Origin: Fulvivirga sp. M361
Lineage (GTDB): Bacteria; Bacteroidota; Bacteroidia; Cytophagales; Cyclobacteriaceae
Reading direction: 5' to 3'
Assembly (NCBI RefSeq): GCF_007097395.1
Contig: NZ_VKDC01000033.1
Coordinates: 1 to 64,000 of the forward strand
Length of the DNA: 64,000 bases
Shown one piece after another: positions 1 through 10,300 of this stretch. The stretch's first letter is position 1. Each line of letters starts with the position of its first letter. Both the position numbers and the translations under genes were made by a program. The notes beneath the pieces are model-generated. The model was not told the DNA's origin and ran no database searches. It saw nothing but the letters and a program-made list of their open reading frames with translations.

Positions 1-2
1 TC

Positions 3-581
3 TTCCACTCCGGCAAGCACCTGAACCAGTCCCTGATGCAGGGCAACTACTTCTTCAAGGACATTAAAAAGGAAGGCATTGTACTGTATGATACCGGCAA
101 GGTACACTTGCAAAACCCTAAGAAACTCACCGCGGAAGAGGCCCGGCAAAAGGCTCAGGGGTATTTTGATCAGTGGTTTACGAGTGCTAATGAGTTCTTA
201 GAATTTTATCAATTAGCATATGACAAAAGTTACTTTCATAACGCAGCGTTTCTGCTTCATCAAGTCACTGAACGTTTATATACAACCATACTGCTGGTCT
301 ATACAGACTACCGCCCCAAAGAGCATGACCTGGAGCGGCTGGACCTGCGAGTGAAAAACTGTGACCCTCGCTTTGCAGTATTCCCCTCCTCCACGGATCA
401 GGAAAAACAGCTTTTTGAGTTACTCCGTCGTGCGTACGTAGATGCCCGGTATAAGATGGATGAGTACAGTATTTCTAAAGTGGAGTTAGATTACCTGGCG
501 GATAAGGTGGAACAGCTAAAAGAGCTTACGGAGAAGCTTTGCAGGGAAAAGATCGGGGAGATTGGGAAAGGGGAGGTGTAA
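3..581 (+). CDS. HEPN-domain protein, 3' part of a nucleotidyltransferase-HEPN gene (partial)
   Basis: The reading frame is open from the left edge, so the ATG at 36 is internal and the gene starts outside the window. The first visible residues (FHSGKHLNQSLMQGNYFF) continue into YFFKDIKKEGIVLYD, the usual end of an MNT-type nucleotidyltransferase domain. The rest is an all-helical HEPN domain: FHNAAFLLHQVTERLY at about residues 67-82, then RRAYVDARYKM, where HEPN proteins of this kind carry a conserved Arg-rich helix. MNT-HEPN proteins are often toxin-antitoxin or defence-related nucleotide-binding proteins, and single-chain fusions are common in Bacteroidota. The N-terminal catalytic motif is not visible, so activity cannot be judged. 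Family assignment is fairly secure; biological role is inference. Confidence 0.75.
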   Translation, partial: FHSGKHLNQSLMQGNYFFKDIKKEGIVLYDTGKVHLQNPKKLTAEEARQKAQGYFDQWFTSANEFLEFYQLAYDKSYFHNAAFLLHQVTERLYTTILLVYTDYRPKEHDLERLDLRVKNCDPRFAVFPSSTDQEKQLFELLRRAYVDARYKMDEYSISKVELDYLADKVEQLKELTEKLCREKIGEIGKGEV

Positions 582-839
582 AAATTGTTAATGAGGTAAA
601 CTTAGATATGGCTCTTTAAATCCTAATCAAAATCAATTCGTCAAAAGTATCCGCATTATAATGCTACAATGCTCGGTCATACGAGGAAAAGGGGAACGCA
701 TTACGATTTGCTAAATGCGCTCCAGAAGAAGCCATTTCTTGCGCCACCAAGATATTTAGGTGTAATGTGAGACGAAACGGCCAGAGGCCTTCCCAATAGC
801 CGTCACTTGCCAAAGGCATAGCGACTGTTTTTATCTTTT

Positions 840-3800
840 TTGGATACACGAGCGATTGATAGAGCAGCGGCACTGACTAAACATGTGGATATGCCCATAG
901 GTACGTATACCGGAACACCACAGATTTCAGTACCTATATACACTATTGAAGATAACAATCTACAGATTCCAATCTCACTAAGCTACAATGCCTCCGGAAT
1001 TCGGGTCGCTGAAGAGGCCAGTTGGACGGGTTTAGGTTGGGCCTTAAATACAGGAGGGGTGATCTCCAGAACGATAAGAGGAGTTAATGACTTTGAAATA
1101 ACCGTGAAGACAGGATTTATCAGATCAAGGCAAATACCGGTCACAGGGCTGAATGATATTGATTCTGTTTTTTATGATGACCCTAACTGGCCCAGTATCA
1201 TGGGAGCAGCAGTTCTGGGCTATTATGATCCCGAGCCTGATATGTTCTACTTTAGCTTTTTGGGGAATTCAGGTAAATTTTTCTTTAAGAATTGTTATGG
1301 ATGTCCTCCCAAGACCATAGAAAAACCTGTATTTGATCAACAGGGAGATGATCACTTGGACATCGAATATCATCGAAACACTGACAAGTGGGAAGTGACA
1401 GACGTCATGGGAGTCAAATATATTTTTGGTACAAAGGAGATTACAGATACCAACACCATTTCCTCTGCGACTTATCTTCCTGATGATGCTACTGTCGGGA
1501 TGAGTCTTGATCCCGTAACAAGCTCTTGGTACCTGGATAAAATTATTCTGCTCAACGGGGAAGAAATAAACTTCGAATATGACGTTGTTACGGCGAATAA
1601 TATTTCCCTATACAGAAGTAAAAGCCAGTTAAGAAAATCCCAAAGTAGTACACGATCTGTTTCTCCTAGACCTATTGTTTACTGCTATACTGAATGCGGT
1701 GCTCCTGATGCGAATTGTCAAAACCCTTCACTGATCATTAATAATCATACGGCTTCATCAACTGTAACGGACCACATTTACCTAAAGAAAATAACATTTT
1801 CAAATGGTTACATGGAGTTTTTAAAAAGTCAGCGTTTAGATCTGGACCCAGTATTGAATCCGGGGTACCTACCACCTCAGAAACTTGATGAAATTTTGAT
1901 CTACAACTCCAATGACGATTTGATAAAAAAGTATAAACTCTACCAGAGTTATTTTAAAAGAAACCCGACAGATACGGATACAAGATTTTTGCGTCTTCGC
2001 CTGGACAGCATACAGGAGATCAGTCCGGAAGGCGGAGCAATACCGCCTTATAAATTTGCCTATATTGACAATATATCCATTCCTAAGAAAACGTCCAGGA
2101 ATATAGATCATTGGGGGTATTACAATGGTAAGAACAATGAAACGATCCCCGATTGGGGTAGAAACGGGAACACTAACGGGACATTGATCCCCAACTATTT
2201 TGATGGACTGGGTAATTCTTTCCTGGGAGCAAACAGGGAGCCTGATATCGATTATGCCAAAATTTTCACGTTATATCAAATTGAATTCCCGACTGGAGGC
2301 ATACATACCTACGAATATGAAGCCAATGAATTCTTCAGCCTATCCCCACCCACTACGGTGGTACAAAACAAATCTTTATTTGATCCCATATATGCCTGTA
2401 CTTTAGGACCTGATTTCTGTGATTATAATGACCCTGAGGTGATTTTGGATTTTGAAGTTACCACAGAGATGATCCAAAACAGCCCCTTTTCCAATGAGAT
2501 TGAGGTTAGCTTCACTTTTGATGGTATTGCAAACCCGGTTGATTGTAATGATGGTATGATTTTACCCGGATCATTTTTGGGCATGGTTTGGTTGAATGAA
2601 ATTGATGGCCCTGGTTCGGCGGCAGGTCAAATAAGACTAAACATCCTGTATCCCGATCCTTCTGATGCTGTCTACGGCTGTGAAGGTGGTGTTTCAGGCG
2701 AGTACTATTATTCTTCGAACCGGGACGATCGTTACCACAACCTCGATAAGGTAAAACTACAGGCAGGATGGTATAGGTTAAAAGTAAGATCTGAAATGGC
2801 GGGGCTTGAGATCTATGCCGATGCCACCTACAAGGCTAATGTGAGCATACCAAATAATCCAAATCAAAAGGGAGGTGGTCTGCGGGTTAAAAGAACGGAA
2901 ATGAACCCAGGGGCAAACAGTATCATCAAAACCTATGAGTATACAAAAACCAATAACCCTGCTGAAACCTCTGGCTTGATCATGTCCAAACCGAGCTACT
3001 TTGTAGTACCTCCGTCCATAAACAACAAAAAGGTGTTTGGAGTAAATAGTTATGGTCATATCTATTGTTCTATCGGCGGCTATGTCAATGCATCTTCGGA
3101 TAGCTACAGGTTGCTAAGTTCAGCTGCACAGGGCAGTTATATAGGATACTCCAGTGTTAAGGAAACCATGGAGCCGGATGGAGGGTACATCATTTATGAA
3201 TTTGAAAATAATGTTGATCAGTATACTGGCCCTCAGGAATTACCCCAAATGCCACTGATTTCCCACCCCGGGAACGGAAGCTTGCGTCACAAAAAATATT
3301 ACAACAACGGAAATACAATCGTTCGATCAGAGTATAATTCATATGATTACGATGAAGGCGAAAGTATTTACCATGTGGGAGTTAAGTTTTATGCTGTTCC
3401 ACTGGAAGGAGGAGGTGTTTTGCCAATATTTTCTTCTTATCAGGTAAGATCTAGCGGATATTGGAGATTAGCATCGACCGGAATTACTGTATACGATGAA
3501 GGAGGAAGCCCTACAATTACGAAGGCTACATCTTACGAGCACAACACAAGCAACAGGCAAATTGCACAAGTGACCAGGCACAACAGCCACGGAAAAAATC
3601 ATATAACGTCATACTTGTACCCTACAGATTTTCCCCAGGGTAATCCTCAATACGGTAGCGACCTTCTCCTTACCAATAAGATGAAGGGACAGGTACTGTA
3701 CGAAACCCGAAACTATAATGGGAGTTCGATCTTTTCAAAAGAAAACCATTACAATACCCAGGAAAATCACATAGTTCCCGGTAGAATAGTTGAAAAAAGC

Positions 3801-4238
3801 AAACCATCTTCCACCCCCATTGTCCATGATATCGTTTACGATTCAAAGTCAAATCCTATTGAAGTGACTCGTGAGCATGCTCCGACTACTTCCTATTTCT
3901 GGGGCTATAACAAACAATACCTTATCGCTAAAATAGAAAATGCCAGCTACCAGGATATTGTTGATGTTCTCCCAGGTGTCAATAGCATCACAACCCTTAA
4001 AAATTTTGATGAATCCAATTTAACACAATTGGATCAACTCAGAGATCTGCTTCCCGAAGCAACTATGGTAACTACCTACACTTATCATCCTCTTGTAGGG
4101 GTTGCCAGTATGACTGACCCGGGAGGTTATACTACGCACTATCATTACGATGAATTCAAACGGCTTAAAGAAGTGCGTGACAGGGATAACAATCTTGTAT
4201 ATAGCTACGAATATCACTACGCGGGGCAGACCAAGTAA
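840..4238 (+). CDS. RHS-type repeat protein, first partner of an RHS pair, apparently 5'-truncated
   Basis: A 1132-residue protein of the long Bacteroidota RHS-like family. The N-terminal region has the family motif SYNASGIRVAEEASWTGLGW near residues 48-67, and the C-terminus carries YD-type repeats (TYTYHPLVGVASMTDPGGY, then YEYHYAGQTK). The only start is TTG at 840, and a stop codon at 819 closes the frame upstream. Relatives begin with a signal peptide before the AAALTKHVDMPIGTYTG segment; here only about eight residues precede it, so the secretion signal seems lost. The 582-839 gap holds no in-frame signal sequence, and a minus-strand frame there is not convincing. The gene lies 127 bp upstream of the giant RHS gene, the usual order. 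It may be a silent cassette or pseudogene. Family confident; functionality doubtful. Confidence 0.75.
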   Translation: MDTRAIDRAAALTKHVDMPIGTYTGTPQISVPIYTIEDNNLQIPISLSYNASGIRVAEEASWTGLGWALNTGGVISRTIRGVNDFEITVKTGFIRSRQIPVTGLNDIDSVFYDDPNWPSIMGAAVLGYYDPEPDMFYFSFLGNSGKFFFKNCYGCPPKTIEKPVFDQQGDDHLDIEYHRNTDKWEVTDVMGVKYIFGTKEITDTNTISSATYLPDDATVGMSLDPVTSSWYLDKIILLNGEEINFEYDVVTANNISLYRSKSQLRKSQSSTRSVSPRPIVYCYTECGAPDANCQNPSLIINNHTASSTVTDHIYLKKITFSNGYMEFLKSQRLDLDPVLNPGYLPPQKLDEILIYNSNDDLIKKYKLYQSYFKRNPTDTDTRFLRLRLDSIQEISPEGGAIPPYKFAYIDNISIPKKTSRNIDHWGYYNGKNNETIPDWGRNGNTNGTLIPNYFDGLGNSFLGANREPDIDYAKIFTLYQIEFPTGGIHTYEYEANEFFSLSPPTTVVQNKSLFDPIYACTLGPDFCDYNDPEVILDFEVTTEMIQNSPFSNEIEVSFTFDGIANPVDCNDGMILPGSFLGMVWLNEIDGPGSAAGQIRLNILYPDPSDAVYGCEGGVSGEYYYSSNRDDRYHNLDKVKLQAGWYRLKVRSEMAGLEIYADATYKANVSIPNNPNQKGGGLRVKRTEMNPGANSIIKTYEYTKTNNPAETSGLIMSKPSYFVVPPSINNKKVFGVNSYGHIYCSIGGYVNASSDSYRLLSSAAQGSYIGYSSVKETMEPDGGYIIYEFENNVDQYTGPQELPQMPLISHPGNGSLRHKKYYNNGNTIVRSEYNSYDYDEGESIYHVGVKFYAVPLEGGGVLPIFSSYQVRSSGYWRLASTGITVYDEGGSPTITKATSYEHNTSNRQIAQVTRHNSHGKNHITSYLYPTDFPQGNPQYGSDLLLTNKMKGQVLYETRNYNGSSIFSKENHYNTQENHIVPGRIVEKSKPSSTPIVHDIVYDSKSNPIEVTREHAPTTSYFWGYNKQYLIAKIENASYQDIVDVLPGVNSITTLKNFDESNLTQLDQLRDLLPEATMVTTYTYHPLVGVASMTDPGGYTTHYHYDEFKRLKEVRDRDNNLVYSYEYHYAGQTK

Positions 4239-4365
4239 GGGCCGGGAAAATAAATGCAAACATGAAATCATGGATGTGCAGATTAATTAAACAGGATGTG
4301 AGCATTCGTAGGAAGTAAATTGATATTATATATCACTTAAGACAATAGAAAAAAGAAGTTAAGTT

Positions 4366-7300
4366 ATGAAATTAAGGTTTACTTTTTTTAATTCAATTGT
4401 TGACTTCAACAAACGTTTACCCATACTAATATTAATATTGATTGTTCATAACCTTGTCTATGGACAAAGTCTTGACATAGTTGGTCCAACCAACGTTGAT
4501 CTTAATGGGACATATCATTATTATATTCCAAATTTTCCGGAACCGATCAATTCCTATACTTGGGATCCGACAGGTATAATTATCAGTGAGAATTCGTATA
4601 GTGTGGATATTAAATGGGACGAACCAGGGGAAAATTATTTGTATGCAGAGTTCTATGGAAGTTCCAACACCTATGTTATAGATCTGATTGTCACTGTAGT
4701 TGATCCCAATCCAGTGCCCTATACTCCAAATGCTCCTTACAGGCCTTTGGATGGCTGTGGAGATGCAGTTGTGAAAAAGACTGGAAGTATCCCTGAAAAT
4801 GTTACCTGGTACTGGCAAACACAACCCAATGGAACAAGTACCTCAGATTCCAGCTCTAGCATTACAGTTTCGAGTTCACAAACAGTTTATCTAAGGGCAA
4901 GACATGATATTTCTGGATTATGGAGCGTCAGCTCTTCGTACTTGGTAGTCAACATAAAGCCTATTCCTGCCGTCCCTTCACCTGCGTCCGTAACCAATAA
5001 TTGTGGCAGCAGCCTATTGACTCGTGGTAATCCTCCCAGCGCGATCACATGGTACTGGCAGAGCAGCGTCTCAGGAACCAGTACGTCAAATTCCAGTGCT
5101 TCTGTTACTCGTACTACCGGCAGTACCTATTACCTAAGGGCCAAGTGGAACAACACTGACTGTTGGAGTACTGCGAGAGCTATAAACTATTCAATACAAC
5201 AACCGACACTTTGGTATGCCGATACGGATGGAGATGCCTTTGGTGATCCCAATGTGACGCAAAATGCCTGTTCACAGCCTGCCGGGTATGTAGATAATAA
5301 TCTTGACAGGTGTCCCGAAGAGTACGGAGAAGTGGAGGGATGCCTTTTTACACCTTATGATCTTTCATTATCTGATGAAAATTATGTGTATATCAGGCAA
5401 TACCAGGTGCCCACGACTACACAAACAGTGAAATATAGCAAAGAGGTTGTGGAAGTTGTAAACTACTACGATGCGCTGGGACGTCCAAAACAAAAAATCG
5501 AAACTGCGGCAGGCGGAATTGATGCTGAAAATTACGTCAACGAACTGTCCATGGACTGGAGCGCAGGCACAGGTAGTGCTCCTTTCTTCAACCAAAATGG
5601 TAGTGCCAGTGAAAACAATAGGTTAACGGGGGTGGATCCCAGTGGTGGACTTTCTTTGCTTTGGAAATGTGGTAATGATATTGAAAGTAATGCTGACGGA
5701 GGATGGAACACTGATTACTTCAATGTAGACAAAAGTACGGGATATCGATATACAGTTTGGGTAAAACGTACAGGCTCTCAAAATGGAACTACCTATCATG
5801 GAACCAATAACGTCAGTAATCTTGCAGGAACAGTACAAAGCAATCCCTATTTCTGGTATGGAGATCTGCCACAGCTTGACACCTGGTACCTGATCGTAGG
5901 GATCATTTATCCCTACGATTATGCCGGAGAGGATCAAGGGATTAGTGGAGTATATGACCAACAAGGAAACAAGGTACTGGATGGAACCGAATTTAAGTGG
6001 AATAGCAATACTACCACAGCCCGGTTCAGAAGTTACCTGGATTACAGTACCGATCTCAGCACTAATCAGTTTTTTTGGAACCCGATCGTGCAAAGATCAG
6101 ATGGGAATGAAACTTTATTATCTGATCTTATTAATGATCAACAGGGAAAACCAGCAGACATAGTAACTCATATCGAACATGATCAATATGGCAGGCAGGC
6201 AAAAATGTATTTACCGTTTGCGTCCGGCACCCTGGCTGGAAGTTATAAAACGATAAATATCACTGAAGATATCCATCAATATTACAAGAACCGCCATAGT
6301 GATGACTTTCCCGGAGTAGCTCTTGCTGACGTAAATGCGTATTCAGAAAGTATTTATGAAGCCTCTCCTCTTGACCGGGTACTGGAAAAGGCTGCTCCTG
6401 GGAAAACCTGGAAAGCGGATCCCGTTGTTAATACAGATCATACAATAAAATTTGATAGGAATAGCAATGGGGCTAGCGAAGTAGTATTCTTTTCTGTTGA
6501 TTTTCCAAATAGTGGTGATACTTCGTCCCCCGTTTTGGTCAAAAACGGGAATTATAATGCAAATGAACTTTACGCAACCATAATCAAAGATGAAAATTGG
6601 CAACCCGGACAGGCCTATATAGATAATCATACTACCAGAGAGTATAAAGATAAATTAGGCCGTTTAATATTAAAACGCACCTACAATGCAAGCGAAGTAC
6701 TCAACACTTACTATGTCTACGACGATTTCGGTAATCTTAGCTTCGTTCTGCCACCCAAGGTAGATGTCAATGATGGAGTGAGCCAGGAAGAACTTTCGAA
6801 ATTATGCTACCAGTATAGGTATGATCACCGAAATCGTGCATTTGCCAGGAAGCTTCCAGGAAAAGGTTGGGAATATACCATCTTTAATGAGCTTGATCTG
6901 CCTGTTTTGACACAAGATGGCAATCAGCGAAGTAAAGATGAGTGGCTGTTTACCAAGTATGATGTTTTGAACCGCACTATAAGCACCGGTACCCTCCACG
7001 ATTCAGGGAGTAGAACGGTCTTACAGCAAACCGTTGATCGACATTTTGCTACCAACGATTTTAGCTGGGACACACATTCAGGTGTGGTGTTTAACGGGGA
7101 TCAGCGATTTACCAAAACCGCAACGGATTCATGGGGCAATGCCATACTGGCTTCTTTACCTATTGCCGGTGCCGGAGAAGATGCCATGATAATGATAGAA
7201 GCCCAACAAACCGACAAGGGATTCAGGTTTGGATTTGATGACTCCAGCGACAATACGGTATACAACGATATTGATCATTCCATTTACGTTCAGGTAACCG

Positions 7301-10300
7301 GTGCTCTGGCCATCTATGAAGGACCAACCTCAGTCTATTCATTACCAAGCGGAGCGTATGACGTAGGGGATCTGCTGTCCATAGAACGTGTCAATGGGGT
7401 GGTATACTACAAAAGAAACGGAGAGCTTCTGCACACCTCTTCTGTAGCTTCAAACGGATCAATAAAAGTTAGCACTGTAGTACACTCCAATAACACCGAG
7501 TTATACTTTCCTAAGGCTACGCATGAAGATACAGGAACGATGTTCGGTTATTCTAATTATAGCTTCCCTTTTACCAGTAAAGAAGAGGACTACCTGACGA
7601 TCACTTACTACGATGATTATACCTTTCATCATGCCAGCCTTTCGGAATACCAGTTTAAGCCCAGTGAGGCACATAGCACCTACTTTGATGGAGTCAAAGG
7701 TCAGGTGACCGGTACCATGACCCGGATACTGGGGAGCAGGCAATGGCTGCGTAACATCACCTATTATGACGATCGCTACCGGGTGATCCAGGCCATAAAT
7801 GACAACCACCTGGGGGGGTCAGACTGTATGACCAATACCTATGACTTTGTGGGTAAGGTGCTGGAAAGTAAAACCAAGCATACTACCCCGGAACCCATCC
7901 TGTGGCGTAACCGAAAAAGTGTCCGGGAGGTCAATAGTATTTTCACCGGGCTGGCCAGCAGCTCAGGATTTTCCTCGGTCAATACATTGGATGAAGACCA
8001 GGATGGCTGGGTCAGTACTGTAGTGACCAGCCTAACCGGGAGCCGTGTTTTTGGGTTGAATGATAATGACCTGAACACCAGCGTAGCAGACATTGACTAC
8101 CCGGTCAACCTCTACAATGATGTTCTCCGGGTATTCGAACCGGTCAGCCAGTGGGTGGTTGTCGGATCGCTTGAGCTGGGAGACGTGATCAAACTGTCGC
8201 GGGAAGGCGGTAGTGTGAAAGTTTACCAGAATGACGTGCTGGTGCATACCTTTAGCACTGCCACTACCGGAGCATTGGTGATTGACACCTGGTTAGCAGC
8301 CGGTTCCGAATTAGCCTACCTGGACTGTTCCTTTTCCTTCGTCCGGCAGGCTACCGCACCCTATGACATCCTGTGGACCGGACTATCCCGGGTAACCCAG
8401 TCCTATGACACCCTGACCAAAGATGCCGTAGGCGGTTGGAATGGCGGAGCTTCCTCAGTGAACCGACTGGCCGCCGGGTATGACGGATGGGTCTCGTTTA
8501 AGAGTATGTTCACCGATAAGGCCCTTATGGTAGGACTCTCCCGGCAGGACATGAGCATAGCCTTCAATTCGATCGAATATGCCCTTTCTTTACAAGCCAA
8601 TGGCCAGATCGTGGTCTATGAAAAAGGCGTACTCATCAATTCCTTTGGCACCTACCAGGTAGGGGATGATTTCCGTGTGGAACGCAATGGGACCCAGGTT
8701 ACCTACCTTCATAACGGTACCCCATTTTACACCTCCACCACATCTTCTGCCACAGACCTGATCGTGGATGTTTCACTTTCCACGGCAGGTGCAGCGATGT
8801 CAGACCTGTACTGCTCTTTTGGGTTATTGCATCCTAAGGAAAAGAACTTCCCGATCACCCGTCAGTTTGACTACGACCACGCCGAACGACTGATCAATAC
8901 CTGGCACAGTGTCCCCGAACATGCTTCCTTTACCGATGTAGTAGGTGTCGAAGTGCAGGGGAATTCGATGGTAAAGACCACCCTTGCAGCCGGTTACAAT
9001 GCCGGTGCGGCTACGGTCAATACCATCCCTGCGAACAAGGAAGGCTGGATCTCGATGGAAGTGATCGGAGATAATTACGTTCTGTTTGGGTTAAGCGATG
9101 TAAATACCGGCACAGATTATCAATCCATAGATTATGCGCTACTAACGAATCCGATAGACCAACGGATTGTAGTCTATGAAGGTGGTACGAGCCGGGGAAT
9201 CAAAGCCTATTATGAAGAAGGGGATATTTTAAAAGTAGCCCGGGAAGGGGAGACGATCAGGTATTACCGTAATGAACAAGAGCTCCATACCTCAACCCTC
9301 TCTTCCACTTCAGCGCTGATCGGAGATTTTTCACTTTACAACCAGGGCGACCGAATTAACAATGTGCAGTTCATGGGAGCCCCCATATTACTGGCCCATA
9401 ACGAATACAATGAATTAGGCGAGCTGATCGAGAAGAATTTACACCAGGAGCCCGGGGGGACCGATTTTGCCCAAAGTGTAGATTACCGGTACAATATCAG
9501 AGGGTGGCTTACGAATATCAATAATGCAGCATTGACCAGCACAACTGTTAATGACGACACCAACCAAAACACCGATTACTGGGGAATGGAACTTGGATAC
9601 AACACACAGTTGACAGGAGTAAATGCTGTACCTTCATACAATGGCAACATCAGCGGAGCGAAATGGAGTGATCGATTAGGGCAGCGTACCAAAGCCTATG
9701 CTTACGATTACGATCCCATGAACCGGCTTATTGATGCAGACCACAGCATTGTGGGACAGACCAACGGCCCTGCTTTTGACGTCAGCATCCGGGATGGAGT
9801 GAACTCCGGCTATGACCTGAATGGGAATATTAAAGCCCTTAGCCGGGGGGGAACCTCAGGAGCAGGTATGGATGTGTTGACCTATAACTATGGTACAGGA
9901 AGTGCCAGGAGCAATCAATTATTAGCAGTTACTGACGCCGGAGACACAGCAGGTTTTCGGGATGGCAATACTACGGGAAATGATTACGGCTACGACGCTA
10001 ACGGCAACATGACCCAGGACCTGAACAAGGACATCACCGCTATCAGCTATAATCATCTAAACTTACCTGAAACGGTTGAAAAAACAGACGGCCAACTGAT
10101 CTATTATACCTACGATGCGGGAGGTATTAAGCTGAAACAGGAAGTACACGAGACGGTATTGCAAGACCAGTCCTTTACCCCAAGTGAATTGATCTTGTGG
10201 AGTCCCTCCAATACCTTCAGAAGTGTGATAAGCGGACCCATAGGAGGAGAAAGTAATGTGTTAAGAGTATATGCCGGAGGCCAAAACAGCTTACACCGTC

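Noticed and set aside
664-873. 69-codon minus-strand frame upstream of the RHS gene
   Set aside because: It overlaps the start of the RHS gene, has no recognisable features and no start signal. It is probably fortuitous.
2200-2406. Several minus- and plus-strand frames inside the RHS genes (for example here, 5368-5595, 10564-10926)
   Set aside because: They are shadows of the long RHS frames and have no signals of their own.
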